From CAYFZO01 sp965223735 (GTDB taxonomy: Bacteria; Pseudomonadota; Gammaproteobacteria; Poriferisulfidales; Oxydemutatoraceae), in the NCBI GenBank assembly GCA_965223735.1, contig OZ245010.1, positions 62,001-126,000 of the forward strand: a stretch of DNA of 64,000 nucleotides. The letters run 5' to 3'. Below the pieces are notes generated by a model. That model was not told where the DNA came from. It saw nothing but the letters and a program-made list of their open reading frames with translations, and did no database searches. Position 1 is the first letter of the stretch. Each line of letters starts with the position of its first letter. Made by a program: the position numbers and the translations under genes. Of this stretch, positions 41,837-49,979 are shown piece by piece.

Positions 41837-43705
41837 ATGCCGAACCACTACCCACTCTGGAAGTATCTTCTGATCGTCGCGGTGCTGGTCGCCGCGGCGA
41901 TTTACGCGTTGCCGAATATCTATTCGTCCGACCCGGCGGTGCAGATCTCGAGTGCCGACGGCACGGTGGACGAGCGTGTCCGTAACCGCCTGACGCGCCT
42001 GCTCGACGATACGGGTCTGTCTTACAAGGCGGTGGAGATCGAAGAGAGCGGCAACGTGCTCGTTCGCTTTGACCGGACCGAAACGCAACTGCGCGCAGTT
42101 GACGCGATTGAACGGGATCTGGCGGGGCGCTACACGGTCGCGCTGAACCTCGCGTCGGCGACGCCCGAGTGGCTGGCGTCGCTGAACGCGCGGCCGATGA
42201 ACCTGGGGCTTGACCTTCGGGGCGGCGTTTATTTCCTGCTGTCGGTGGATATCGAGGCGGTGTTTGAGAAGACCATGCGCGCCTATCTCGATGACTTTCG
42301 CGCCGGCTTCCGCGAGCGCAATATCCGTTATAACAAGCTTGCGGTGCAGGATGACGCGCTGTTACTGCGCTTCAGCGGCGACGCGCATCGGGGCAAGGCG
42401 CAGGATTATTTGCAGCAGAAGTTTCCAGGAGAACTGATAATCACCGAGACCGTACGCGAAGGCGACGCCGCCCTCAGGATGAAACTCGACGACCGGCATG
42501 TGAAGGAGATTATCGGATACGCGGTGCAGCAGAATATTCTGACATTGCGCAAGCGGGTGGATGAACTCGGCGTGGCCGAACCGGTGGTGACGCGCCAGGG
42601 GCGGGATCGCATCTCGGTGCAATTGCCCGGCGTGCAGGACACCGCGCAGGCGAAGGAGATACTGGGTGCGACTGCGACCCTCGAATTTCGCATGGTGGCC
42701 GAAAGCGAAGACCCGGAGAAGGCGAGAAGAACCCGCCGCATCCCGCCGGGGACGCGCCTTTACAGCCACCGCGACGGCACGCCGGCGCTGCTCAAGCGCA
42801 GCGTGATGCTGACCGGCGACCGCATCATAGACGCGGCGTCGGGCATAGACGGTGAAAGGGGTGAGCCCGCCGTGTTCATTACGCTCGACGGCAAGGGGGC
42901 GCGCACTTTCGCCCGCGTGACCGCCGACAACGTCAAGCGCCTGATGGCAGTTGTGTTCATTGAGAACAAGACCGAAACCTACCGCGACGAAAGCGGCGAA
43001 ATTCAAAAGCGCAGGCAGACCACCGAGGAGGTCATCAGCGTCGCCAGAATTCAGGAGCAGTTGAGCAAGCGTTTTCAGATCACCGGCCTCGACAGCACGC
43101 GCGAAGCGAGGCGTCTTGCGCTGCTGCTGCGCGCGGGCGCACTCGCCGCGCCGCTTGAGATCGTCGAGGAGAGGACGGTCGGCCCGAGCTTGGGGCGGGA
43201 AAATATCCGTCGCGGAATGCGCTCGATCATCTTCGCATTTTTGCTGGTGGTGTTGTTCATGGGCGTCTATTACCGCGTGTTCGGCCTGCTCGCCGACTGC
43301 GCCCTGGCGTTGAACATCGTATTGATTGTTGCCGTCGTCTCGCTGATCCCCGGTGCGACGCTGACATTGCCCGGTATCGTCGGCATCGTGTTGACCGTCG
43401 GTATGGCGGTGGACGCGAACGTCCTGATCTTTGAACGCATCCGTGAGGAATTGAGGGGGGGCGCCTCGGCGCAGGCGAGCATAGATTCGGGTTATCGCCG
43501 GGCGTTCTCGACCATCGCCGACGCTAATGTCACCACCCTGATCGCCGCACTCGTGCTGTTCGCATTCGGCACCGGGCCGATCAAGGGATTTGCCGTGACC
43601 CTGTCGGTCGGTATTCTGTGCTCGATGTTCACCGCGATCATGGGGACGCGGGCGGCGGCCAACCTGATCTACGGGCGCAGGAAAAGCGCCGTGCTGTCGA
43701 TTTAG
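41837..43705 (+). CDS. secD: Protein translocase subunit SecD
   Basis: SecD with SecF uses the proton motive force to complete protein export. The 622-residue product has an N-terminal helix (YLLIVAVLVAAAIYALPNIY), the D1 motif MNLGLDLRGGVYFLLSVD, a large periplasmic P1 region with VDELGVAEPVVTRQG, DRISVQLPGVQDTAQA, and a C-terminal membrane domain with SIIFAFLLVVLFMGVYYRVF, VGIVLTVGMAVDANVLIFER and IREELRGGAS. The gene ends in TAG. Confidence 0.97.
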   Translation: MPNHYPLWKYLLIVAVLVAAAIYALPNIYSSDPAVQISSADGTVDERVRNRLTRLLDDTGLSYKAVEIEESGNVLVRFDRTETQLRAVDAIERDLAGRYTVALNLASATPEWLASLNARPMNLGLDLRGGVYFLLSVDIEAVFEKTMRAYLDDFRAGFRERNIRYNKLAVQDDALLLRFSGDAHRGKAQDYLQQKFPGELIITETVREGDAALRMKLDDRHVKEIIGYAVQQNILTLRKRVDELGVAEPVVTRQGRDRISVQLPGVQDTAQAKEILGATATLEFRMVAESEDPEKARRTRRIPPGTRLYSHRDGTPALLKRSVMLTGDRIIDAASGIDGERGEPAVFITLDGKGARTFARVTADNVKRLMAVVFIENKTETYRDESGEIQKRRQTTEEVISVARIQEQLSKRFQITGLDSTREARRLALLLRAGALAAPLEIVEERTVGPSLGRENIRRGMRSIIFAFLLVVLFMGVYYRVFGLLADCALALNIVLIVAVVSLIPGATLTLPGIVGIVLTVGMAVDANVLIFERIREELRGGASAQASIDSGYRRAFSTIADANVTTLIAALVLFAFGTGPIKGFAVTLSVGILCSMFTAIMGTRAAANLIYGRRKSAVLSI

Positions 43706-43726
43706 TTGCAGGCGCCTGAAAGTTCA

Positions 43727-44662
43727 ATGCAGTTGCTCGGCGACACCAATCTGGAATTTATAGGCAAGCGCAAGCTGGCGCTCGGTATTTCGCTGGCGCT
43801 GGTGCTGGTTTCGCTGGCTTCGCTCGCATTGCGCGGTTTGAATTTCGGGGTTGACTTCACCGGCGGGACGATCATAGAAGTCGGCTACCGTGAGGCAGTT
43901 GCGCTCGACGACGTGCGTGCGCGTCTCGCCGGGGCGGGCCTCGAGAAGGCGTCGGTGCAGCATTTCGGCGGCGTCAAGGACGTGCTGATCAGGGCGGCGC
44001 TCGACGAGAGCATCGCCCAGTCGGAACTGAGCAACCGGGTGCTCGAGGAATTGCGTCGCGACGGCGATGTCAAATTGCGCCGCGTCGAGTTTGTCGGCCC
44101 CAGGGTCGGCGAGGAGTTGCGCGAGGACGGCGGTCTCGCCATGTTGTACGCGCTGATCGGTATTCTCCTGTACGTTGCGTTCCGCTTTGAGTACCGTTTC
44201 GCCGTCGGCGCCGTGATCGCGCTGATACACGATGTGTTGCTGACTGTCGGCTTTTTCTCCGTCACCGGGATTGAGTTTGATCTCAGCGTGCTCGCCGCGA
44301 TACTCGCGGTCATCGGCTATTCGTTGAACGACACGATCGTCGTGTACGATCGCATCCGCGAGAATTTTCTGAAGATCAAGAGGCGTACCGGGGCCAAAGT
44401 CGATTCGATCGTCAATTTTGCGATCAACCGCACGCTCGCGCGCACTCTGGTCACTTCGATGACGACCATGCTCGTCCTGGTCGCCTTGTTTGCGCTCGGC
44501 AGCGAAGTCATCCGGGGGTTTACGGTTGCGATGATGGTCGGCGTCGTTGTCGGGACGTATTCTTCGGTTTACGTCGCGGGTGCGTCGCTGTTGTTCCTGG
44601 GTCTGCGTGTCGAGAACATGATGCAGGTGAAGAAGGAAGGCGAGGAATTCGGCACTCCATGA
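43727..44662 (+). CDS. secF: Protein translocase subunit SecF
   Basis: SecF partners SecD. The 311-residue product from ATG 43727 has LGISLALVLVSLASLALRGL, LNFGVDFTGGTIIEVGY, FVGPRVGEELREDGGLAMLY, FRFEYRFAVGAVIALIHDVL, VIGYSLNDTIVVYDRIREN and NRTLARTLVTSMTTMLVLVA. A TTG at 43706 would extend the N-terminus by 7 residues; GAAAG before the ATG favours 43727. Confidence 0.97.
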   Translation: MQLLGDTNLEFIGKRKLALGISLALVLVSLASLALRGLNFGVDFTGGTIIEVGYREAVALDDVRARLAGAGLEKASVQHFGGVKDVLIRAALDESIAQSELSNRVLEELRRDGDVKLRRVEFVGPRVGEELREDGGLAMLYALIGILLYVAFRFEYRFAVGAVIALIHDVLLTVGFFSVTGIEFDLSVLAAILAVIGYSLNDTIVVYDRIRENFLKIKRRTGAKVDSIVNFAINRTLARTLVTSMTTMLVLVALFALGSEVIRGFTVAMMVGVVVGTYSSVYVAGASLLFLGLRVENMMQVKKEGEEFGTP

Positions 44663-44689
44663 GTGCTCTTTGCGGATACCGGACGTGCG

Positions 44690-45142
44690 ATGAACGATAA
44701 GCCGGGAACCGGTGGCGCGGAGGGTGAAGACGAAATGAGCTTCGCGAGCGGGATGGCGGCTTTCGAGGCCAAGCATTTCTCGCGCGCGATTCAATTGCTG
44801 TCCCCTCTGGCCGATCAGGGCAACGCCGACGCGCAGCACCGTTGCGCCATCATGTACCAGAACGGGCTCGGCGTACACGTCAACGCCGAAGCCGCTTTTC
44901 GCCTGATGAAGGAGGCGGCCGAACAGGGGCACGCGCTGGCGCAGCACGGTCTGGGTTTCATGTTTCTCGAAGGCGACTGCGTGGAGCAGGACGGCGGGGA
45001 GGCGGTCAGGTGGTTTACACGCGCCGCCGAACAAGGGCTCGCGGGTTCACAGACGACGCTTGCGACGATGTATGAGCAGGGGAACGGGGTTGAAAAAAAC
45101 ATGGAGCTCGCCAGGGTCTGGTATAAAAAGGCCGGGTTTTAA
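44690..45142 (+). CDS. Sel1-like repeat protein
   Basis: The 150-residue product is built of about three Sel1-like repeats, each a helical hairpin with A-x-x-x-L-G-x-x-Y/M-x-x-G-x-G-V: NADAQHRCAIMYQNGLGVHV, HALAQHGLGFMFLEGDC and LAGSQTTLATMYEQGNGVEK. No signal peptide or membrane segment is seen, so it is probably cytoplasmic. Sel1 repeats mediate protein-protein contacts; the partner is unknown. It starts 28 bases after secF and may be part of the same transcript. Confidence 0.85.
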   Translation: MNDKPGTGGAEGEDEMSFASGMAAFEAKHFSRAIQLLSPLADQGNADAQHRCAIMYQNGLGVHVNAEAAFRLMKEAAEQGHALAQHGLGFMFLEGDCVEQDGGEAVRWFTRAAEQGLAGSQTTLATMYEQGNGVEKNMELARVWYKKAGF

Positions 45143-45232
45143 CTCCACCTGTCCCCGCAAAGCCTACGCACGGTGGGTCGGCGTTCAAAATGCCGGGACA
45201 GCCGGGATAAAGCGAGTAGATGGTCAACGGTC

Positions 45233-46615
45233 ATGGAATTTTTCCCGATATTCGTGAAGTTGCGGGGGCGTGCGGTCGTCGTGGTCGGCGGCGGCGCGGT
45301 GGCGACCAGAAAAGTGCGCGTGTTATTGCGTGCCGGCGCGTGCGTGAAAGTGGTCGCGGTGCGCGCGAGCGACGCCATTCGGTTGTTGACAAAGCAGCAG
45401 ACAGTGACGCTGATCGAACGCGGGTTTGAGGACTGCGACGTTGCGGGCGCGGCGCTGGTGGTTGCCGCCACCGACGACGCCGAAGTCAACCGGCGTATCG
45501 TCGAGTTGTGCCGCGCGCGTGATATTCGCGTGAACAACGTGAACGCCGCTGACGGCGACGTTATTTTCCCTTCGCTGATACAGCGCGACCCGGTGCAGGT
45601 TGCGGTGTCCACCGGCGGCGATTCGCCGACGCTCGCGCGGCTGCTGCGCGGATATCTTGAAAACTGCATGCCGCAGGCGTATGCGCAACTCGCGCATTTG
45701 AGCGGCAAATACCGCGAGCGGGCGAGGGAAGCCTACCCAGATCCCGCAACGCGCAAGCAGTTTTGGGAGAGAGTGCTGATCGGGCCGCCCGCCTCGATGG
45801 CGTTTGCGGGACACGCCGAGGCTGCCGAGCGCGAGTTGCTGTGCCTGCTTGAACACCCCGACGCGCTGGCGCATCAAATCGGGGAAGTCTATCTTGTCGG
45901 CGCCGGGCCGGGAGACCCCGACCTGCTGACTTTCAAGGCGTTGCGTTTGATGCAGCAAGCCGACGTCGTCCTGTATGACCGCCTGGTTTCGCCGGAGATC
46001 ATGGCGCTGTTGCCCGCGGGCGCCGAGAAGATCTATGCCGGCAAGGAACGCAGCAACCACGCGATGCCGCAGGAAAGCATCAACGAAACGCTGGTGCGCC
46101 GGGCGCACGAGGGGCACCGCGTGTTACGCCTGAAGGGTGGTGATCCCTTTATTTTCGGGCGTGGCGGCGAGGAGATCGAGACCCTGCTCGAGGAGCATGT
46201 GCCGTTCCAGATCGTTCCCGGCATCACCGCCGCTTCCGGTTGCGCCGCGTATGCGGGAATACCGCTGACGCACCGTGACTTTGCCCACACCTGCGTGTTC
46301 GCAACCGGCCATTTACGCGACGGCGACGTTGACCTCGACTGGAAGGCGCTGGCGCGCCCGCGGCAGACGCTGGTTTTTTACATGGGCTTGCAGGGGCTGG
46401 AGCGGATCTGCGGGCAACTCGTTGCGCACGGCCTGCCGGCGTCAACGCCGGCGGCGCTGGTGACGCGCGGGACGACGCCCGCCCAGAAAGTGCTGGTCGG
46501 CAGCCTCGACGATCTCGTGCGGCAGGTGAGCGGCGGCGACGTCAAGCCGCCGACGCTGGTCATCATCGGCAAAGTGGTAAGTCTGCACGACAAGTTGCAC
46601 TGGTACGGCGCTTGA
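45233..46615 (+). CDS. cysG: Siroheme synthase (uroporphyrinogen methyltransferase / precorrin-2 dehydrogenase / ferrochelatase)
   Basis: Trifunctional CysG makes siroheme for sulfite and nitrite reductases. From ATG 45233 the 460-residue product has an N-terminal NAD-dependent domain (VVVVGGGAVATRKVRVLLRA, ALVVAATDDAEVNRRIVELC, VQVAVSTGGDSPTLARLLRG) and a C-terminal SUMT domain (VYLVGAGPGDPDLLTFKALR, LYDRLVSPEIMALLP, RLKGGDPFIFGRGGEEIETL, PGITAASGCAAYAGIPLTHR, YMGLQGLERI and VTRGTTPAQKV). The presence of CysG suggests assimilatory sulfate reduction or a sirohaem enzyme elsewhere in the genome. Confidence 0.97.
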   Translation: MEFFPIFVKLRGRAVVVVGGGAVATRKVRVLLRAGACVKVVAVRASDAIRLLTKQQTVTLIERGFEDCDVAGAALVVAATDDAEVNRRIVELCRARDIRVNNVNAADGDVIFPSLIQRDPVQVAVSTGGDSPTLARLLRGYLENCMPQAYAQLAHLSGKYRERAREAYPDPATRKQFWERVLIGPPASMAFAGHAEAAERELLCLLEHPDALAHQIGEVYLVGAGPGDPDLLTFKALRLMQQADVVLYDRLVSPEIMALLPAGAEKIYAGKERSNHAMPQESINETLVRRAHEGHRVLRLKGGDPFIFGRGGEEIETLLEEHVPFQIVPGITAASGCAAYAGIPLTHRDFAHTCVFATGHLRDGDVDLDWKALARPRQTLVFYMGLQGLERICGQLVAHGLPASTPAALVTRGTTPAQKVLVGSLDDLVRQVSGGDVKPPTLVIIGKVVSLHDKLHWYGA

Positions 46616-46690
46616 GCGCCGGTGTTGATGCCGGGTCATTTCATGCTTGAACTTCAGGGAACTTTACAACGGCGCCTGAGCGCCGGTGTC
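46607..46690 (+). repeat. Imperfect direct repeat pair around the cysG stop
   Basis: A 20-base unit beginning GGCGCTTGAGCGCC at 46607-46626 recurs with two mismatches at 46671-46690 (GGCGCCTGAGCGCC...). The first copy includes the cysG stop, and each unit can form a 5-6 bp hairpin (GGCGC/GCGCC). It may be a REP-like element or part of a bidirectional terminator between cysG and the convergent DUF2063 gene, but lacks a T-run. Confidence 0.45.
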
Positions 46691-46706
46691 GGGCGTTGAC
46701 GCCGGT

Positions 46707-47471
46707 TTACGATATCGTGCGGGCGCCCAGGATGATGTCCCGTTCCCGCATTTTTGAAAACGCCAGCGCGCCGCCCTCAACCGCGGCTTCAAGATCCGGC
46801 AGTTGCAGCCGACGTGCGACCTTTTCGATCTGCTCGCGCCCGTTTCTTTCGGGGTGCTGCGCGATCTCGTTCAGCAACAGGTCGGTTACCGCGTTCAGGG
46901 TCAGGAAGTTGATCTTGTCGTTGCGGTCGCGGCACACGATCAGGCGCGTCGGTTCGGCGTCCGGCTCGTGCGGGTGAAAGTCCGGGCCGATGCGGTGTAC
47001 CGGCCAGCGGTAGGTGAGGCGCCACGCGAGGGGCGACAGTACCGGCGGCGCCTGCATGACGTCGCCGCCGGGGTCGATCATCTTAAGGTCTATTTCCTCC
47101 TCGGCCAGCGACAGCGCAAGTTCAACCCATTCGTAGTGCGCGAGTTCATTCATGAAAGAGGGGTCGCTTTCGCACGGGCGGTATTCGTTTTCCAGAAACT
47201 CAAGGAACTCTTTTGCGATGTCGGCGAAGTACGGTGAATGGCTTTTATGCCGCGCGTAAAACCGGCGTATCAGCGCGTGCCATTTGTTTTCATCGTAAAA
47301 TTTCCTCAGAACCGGGAAGGCGCCGGAGACGAAGCCGACGACGTTGTTGAAGAACAGGTTGCGGTAAATGTTAAGCCGACGGTTCTCGAGGCCTTCCGGC
47401 GGCGGGTTAGCGCCCGGGTCGCGCAGGTGCGCCGCAAGCTGGTATTGCAGGGCCTGAAAGTCTTTGCTCAT
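46707..47471 (-). CDS. DUF2063 protein, HvfC/BufC-like partner of an MNIO enzyme
   Basis: The 254-residue product begins with the DUF2063 helical domain (FQALQYQLAAHLRDPGANPP, RLNIYRNLFFNNVVGFVSGA, FPVLRKFYDENKWHALIRRF, SPYFADIAKEFLEFLENEY). It has a second domain with PHEPDAEPTRLIVCRDRNDK, a wing also seen in HvfC/BufC proteins. This family works with DUF692/MNIO enzymes, probably guiding or presenting the precursor peptide (family knowledge from bufferin and Hvf systems). It lies 20 bases downstream of the MNIO gene on the same strand. Confidence 0.88.
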   Translation of the reverse strand: MSKDFQALQYQLAAHLRDPGANPPPEGLENRRLNIYRNLFFNNVVGFVSGAFPVLRKFYDENKWHALIRRFYARHKSHSPYFADIAKEFLEFLENEYRPCESDPSFMNELAHYEWVELALSLAEEEIDLKMIDPGGDVMQAPPVLSPLAWRLTYRWPVHRIGPDFHPHEPDAEPTRLIVCRDRNDKINFLTLNAVTDLLLNEIAQHPERNGREQIEKVARRLQLPDLEAAVEGGALAFSKMRERDIILGARTIS

Positions 47472-47491
47472 TGCGAGCGCGCGCCGCGGGG

Positions 47492-48361
47492 TCAGGCGCA
47501 GTTTCTTGAGAGCGTGGCCCGGTGCTGTTTCTGGTATTCCGAGATTGTGCGGACTTCCTGCAGCAACCGATCGAGTCCCGGGAAGTTGAAGTCTCTTTCG
47601 AGCAGGGTCGGGACGACGCCGAAGATCTCATAAGTCTTGTCGAGCAGCTGCCATACCGGCGCAATCACATCCGAGCCGTGTGTATCCACGATCAGATCGT
47701 CGTCTTCGCGGTAGTGTCCCGCGATGTGGCAATAGGCGATACGCTCTCCCGGCAATTGCCGCAGGTATTCAACCGGATCAAAGTTGAAGTTGACTGAATT
47801 CACGTACACATTGTTCACGTCGAGCAGCAGCGCGCAGTCGGCTTCCTCGAGTACGCGGCGAATGAATTCGGTCTCCGTCATTTCCTGTCCGGGTGCGACG
47901 TAGGCCGAAGTATTCTCTATCGCGATCCGGCGTTCGAGGATCTCCTGTGTTTGCCGGATCCTGCCCGCGACGTAGCGCGCCGCGTCCTCGGTGAAAGGGA
48001 TCGGCATCAGGTCGTACAGATGGCCGTCGTCGGAGCAGTAGCTCAGGTGTTCGCTGTAGCCGCGTATCCGGTGCTCGTCGAGAAAGCCTTTTATCCGCTC
48101 CAGCAGTTTGGTGTCGAGCGGCGCCGGTCCGCCGAGTGACAGCGACAGGCCGTGGCACACGAACGGGTGGCGGTCGGTGAAGTGCCGGAACCGCTTGCCG
48201 AGCGCGCCGCCGACGCCGATCCAGTTCTCTGGCGCGACCTCCATGAAGTTAACGCCCTCCGGGCCTGCGTCGCGTGTCGATCGGGCCTCGAGTTCAGGCA
48301 TTAAATCGCGCCGGAAGCCGAGCCCGCACCCCGTCAGCGGAAATCGCCGCGCGTTGCTCAT
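47492..48361 (-). CDS. DUF692/MNIO family enzyme, HvfB/BufB-like
   Basis: Multinuclear non-heme iron oxidases modify cysteine residues of ribosomal peptides; MbnB makes methanobactin, and HvfB/BufB act on copper-binding peptides (family knowledge). The 289-residue TIM-barrel product shows the metal-binding elements VCHGLSLSLGG, RGYSEHLSYCSD, RRIAIENTSAYVAPGQEM, CALLLDVNNVYVNSVN, AYCHIAGHY and LIVDTHGSDV. Length is typical. Its ATG overlaps the DoxX stop (ATGA) and the DUF2063 gene follows. Substrate peptide not found. Confidence 0.92.
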   Translation of the reverse strand: MSNARRFPLTGCGLGFRRDLMPELEARSTRDAGPEGVNFMEVAPENWIGVGGALGKRFRHFTDRHPFVCHGLSLSLGGPAPLDTKLLERIKGFLDEHRIRGYSEHLSYCSDDGHLYDLMPIPFTEDAARYVAGRIRQTQEILERRIAIENTSAYVAPGQEMTETEFIRRVLEEADCALLLDVNNVYVNSVNFNFDPVEYLRQLPGERIAYCHIAGHYREDDDLIVDTHGSDVIAPVWQLLDKTYEIFGVVPTLLERDFNFPGLDRLLQEVRTISEYQKQHRATLSRNCA

Positions 48362-48822
48362 CGCCGACGGCCGTATGATCTGGCAAACAGGTGATCGACG
48401 CTTAATTTGCCTGCACCACTCAGCAGTAGCGGGATCAGCATGATCAGATAGATCAGCGGAAGTTTGTAGCCGTTGTCGCAGACGTTATAGCCGTGGCCGC
48501 TGTGCACGCTGGCCCACGCCACAACGTCGAGCATGATCAGGCCCGCCGCCCAGAAACGCGTCGCTAGGCCGATGACCAATGCGATGGCGCCGATGATCTC
48601 GGTCCAAGTCGCAATGAACCAGCTGATGCCGACCGGGATTACGTTGAACGGAAACGGAAAGTCTTCGGAAATATTGGCGAACCAGTTGTCGCCGTTGAAC
48701 TTCTGGATGCCCGCTTCCCAGAATTCCCACGCGAGCAGTAAGCGCAGGCCCAGCAGCGAAAGCCACATCCCGACCGCGGAAAGCCCGCGATAGACGCCGT
48801 AGATGGCGGTATCCATGGTCAT
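48358..48822 (-). CDS. DoxX-family membrane protein, HvfX-like
   Basis: The 154-residue product has about four transmembrane helices (GMWLSLLGLRLLLAWEFWEA, GISWFIATWTEIIGAIALVI, FWAAGLIMLDVVAWASV and LPLIYLIMLIPLLLSGAGKL) and the DoxX-type GIQKFNGDNWF loop. DoxX proteins are often encoded with DUF692 and DUF2063 genes (hvfX). A consensus AGGAGG lies 9 bases before the ATG at 48822; a second ATG is at 48816. First gene of the DoxX-MNIO-DUF2063 operon, divergent from pal. Confidence 0.88.
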   Translation of the reverse strand: MTMDTAIYGVYRGLSAVGMWLSLLGLRLLLAWEFWEAGIQKFNGDNWFANISEDFPFPFNVIPVGISWFIATWTEIIGAIALVIGLATRFWAAGLIMLDVVAWASVHSGHGYNVCDNGYKLPLIYLIMLIPLLLSGAGKLSVDHLFARSYGRRR

Positions 48823-48950
48823 GGATTGATTCCTCCTGATGCTTTATGAAGAGCAGATCTTTGTTATTATCCCACAGATTGGTCGGCGCGATGCCTCAAA
48901 AAACGCCCCATACAGTCCTTTGTAACCACAGCAACAGGAGTTATTGTCTG

Positions 48951-49598
48951 ATGATAAAAAAGGTAATGCGTGACCGCGCGCACCGGACGAAGGCGGTATT
49001 GCCCCCGATATTTTCTGCGGCGCCGACCCCGGACATCGCGTGGCTTTTTCTCGTGATCGTCGTATCGTGCGTCGTCGCGGCCGGTTGCGCCTCGACCAAG
49101 ACGCTCGACCGCAAGCCGGTGCCGGAAGTTGCCGCCGTTCCCGATGAGGAACCTGAAACCGTGGTTTACCCTGAGCAAGTCGCGGGGACGGTCACAGAAT
49201 TGTATGGTGAAGGCAGCGAGTCGGAACAAAGCCAAGTGTACCACGACGCGGTTGCCGAGAATCCGTTGCTGCGTTATATCATCGTCTATTTTGACTTCAA
49301 CAAAGTTGACCTTCGGCACGAAAGCCGCGAGGTGCTGATGGAGCACGCCGATTACCTGTCGCAACACGCCGAGGTCGAGGTTTCGCTCGAAGGCCACGCC
49401 GACAAGCGGGGGTCGAGCGGCTACAACCTGGCGCTGGGCGAGCGTCGCGCGTTGGCGGTTAAAAACTTCCTGATCGCCAACGGCGTCAAGGAGTTCCAGA
49501 CCTCGGTGGTCAGTTACGGCGAGGAAAGGCCGGCGATTGAAGGCAACGATGAAGAAGCCTTCGCCAAAAACCGCCGCGTCGAGTTGGTTTACCGCTAG
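48951..49598 (+). CDS. OmpA-domain lipoprotein, Pal-like
   Basis: From ATG 48951 (CAGGAG upstream) the 215-residue product has a long N-region, a hydrophobic signal (LFLVIVVSCVVAAGC) and a likely lipidated Cys46. The C-terminal OmpA-like domain contains VYFDFNKVDLRHESREVLM, VSLEGHADKRGSSGYNLALG, ERRALAVKNFLIANGV and EAFAKNRRVELVYR, the residues that bind meso-diaminopimelate of peptidoglycan. It matches Pal closely. Pal normally ends the tol-pal operon, but here it stands alone, so it is called Pal-like without a symbol. The N-region before the signal is unusually long. Confidence 0.85.
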   Translation: MIKKVMRDRAHRTKAVLPPIFSAAPTPDIAWLFLVIVVSCVVAAGCASTKTLDRKPVPEVAAVPDEEPETVVYPEQVAGTVTELYGEGSESEQSQVYHDAVAENPLLRYIIVYFDFNKVDLRHESREVLMEHADYLSQHAEVEVSLEGHADKRGSSGYNLALGERRALAVKNFLIANGVKEFQTSVVSYGEERPAIEGNDEEAFAKNRRVELVYR

Positions 49599-49970
49599 TC
49601 GCTAGTTCCTTCGGTCAGAATACCGAAGTGCTCAACTCCTCGTTCGTCGAGGTAGCACAGGCACCCTTTTCGCACCGCACGCGTCAGCGGTCCGTCAACC
49701 CAGACGGTTTCCCCGCCTTTCAGCAGGTAGCGCCCGACTAGGTCGGACGCGCTCAGGTCGTCATGGCACGAGATCGTGATCAGGGGCTGTTGCAACTGCC
49801 ATGAGACGTATTCCATGAAGCGCGTTTTACCGCAGCCCGTCGGCCCTTGAGCAGCACCGGCAGGCGGTTCTCATAGACACGCATGAAGATCTCAACTTCA
49901 TCGCCGCTCGCCGGTAGAACGGTTTGCGGTCGAGCAGGTATTCTTCCGGCTTGAAAGGATCTGTTTCCAC
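49595..49970 (-). pseudogene. Truncated CbbQ/NorQ-type MoxR AAA+ ATPase
   Basis: On the reverse strand from GTG 49970 the pieces read PFKPEEYLLDRKPFYR, then (after one missing base) GDEVEIFMRVYENRLPVLLK, then (after a second missing base inside the Walker A) TGCGKTRFMEYVSWQLQQPL, ITISCHDDLSASDLVGRYLL, KGGETVWVDGPLTRAVRKG and YLDE, after which homology stops and the frame ends at 49595. Two single-base deletions and loss of the C-terminal half make it non-functional. CbbQ activates RuBisCO and NorQ/NirQ activates nitric oxide reductase. It lies 9 bases downstream of the phosphofructokinase gene on the same strand. Confidence 0.85.
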
Positions 49971-49979
49971 GGATCGGGT

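Noticed and set aside
48823..48950. Small ORF between DoxX and pal as the missing MNIO precursor peptide
   Set aside because: Reverse-strand frames here are at most about 15 codons from a start and contain no Cys-rich repeat.
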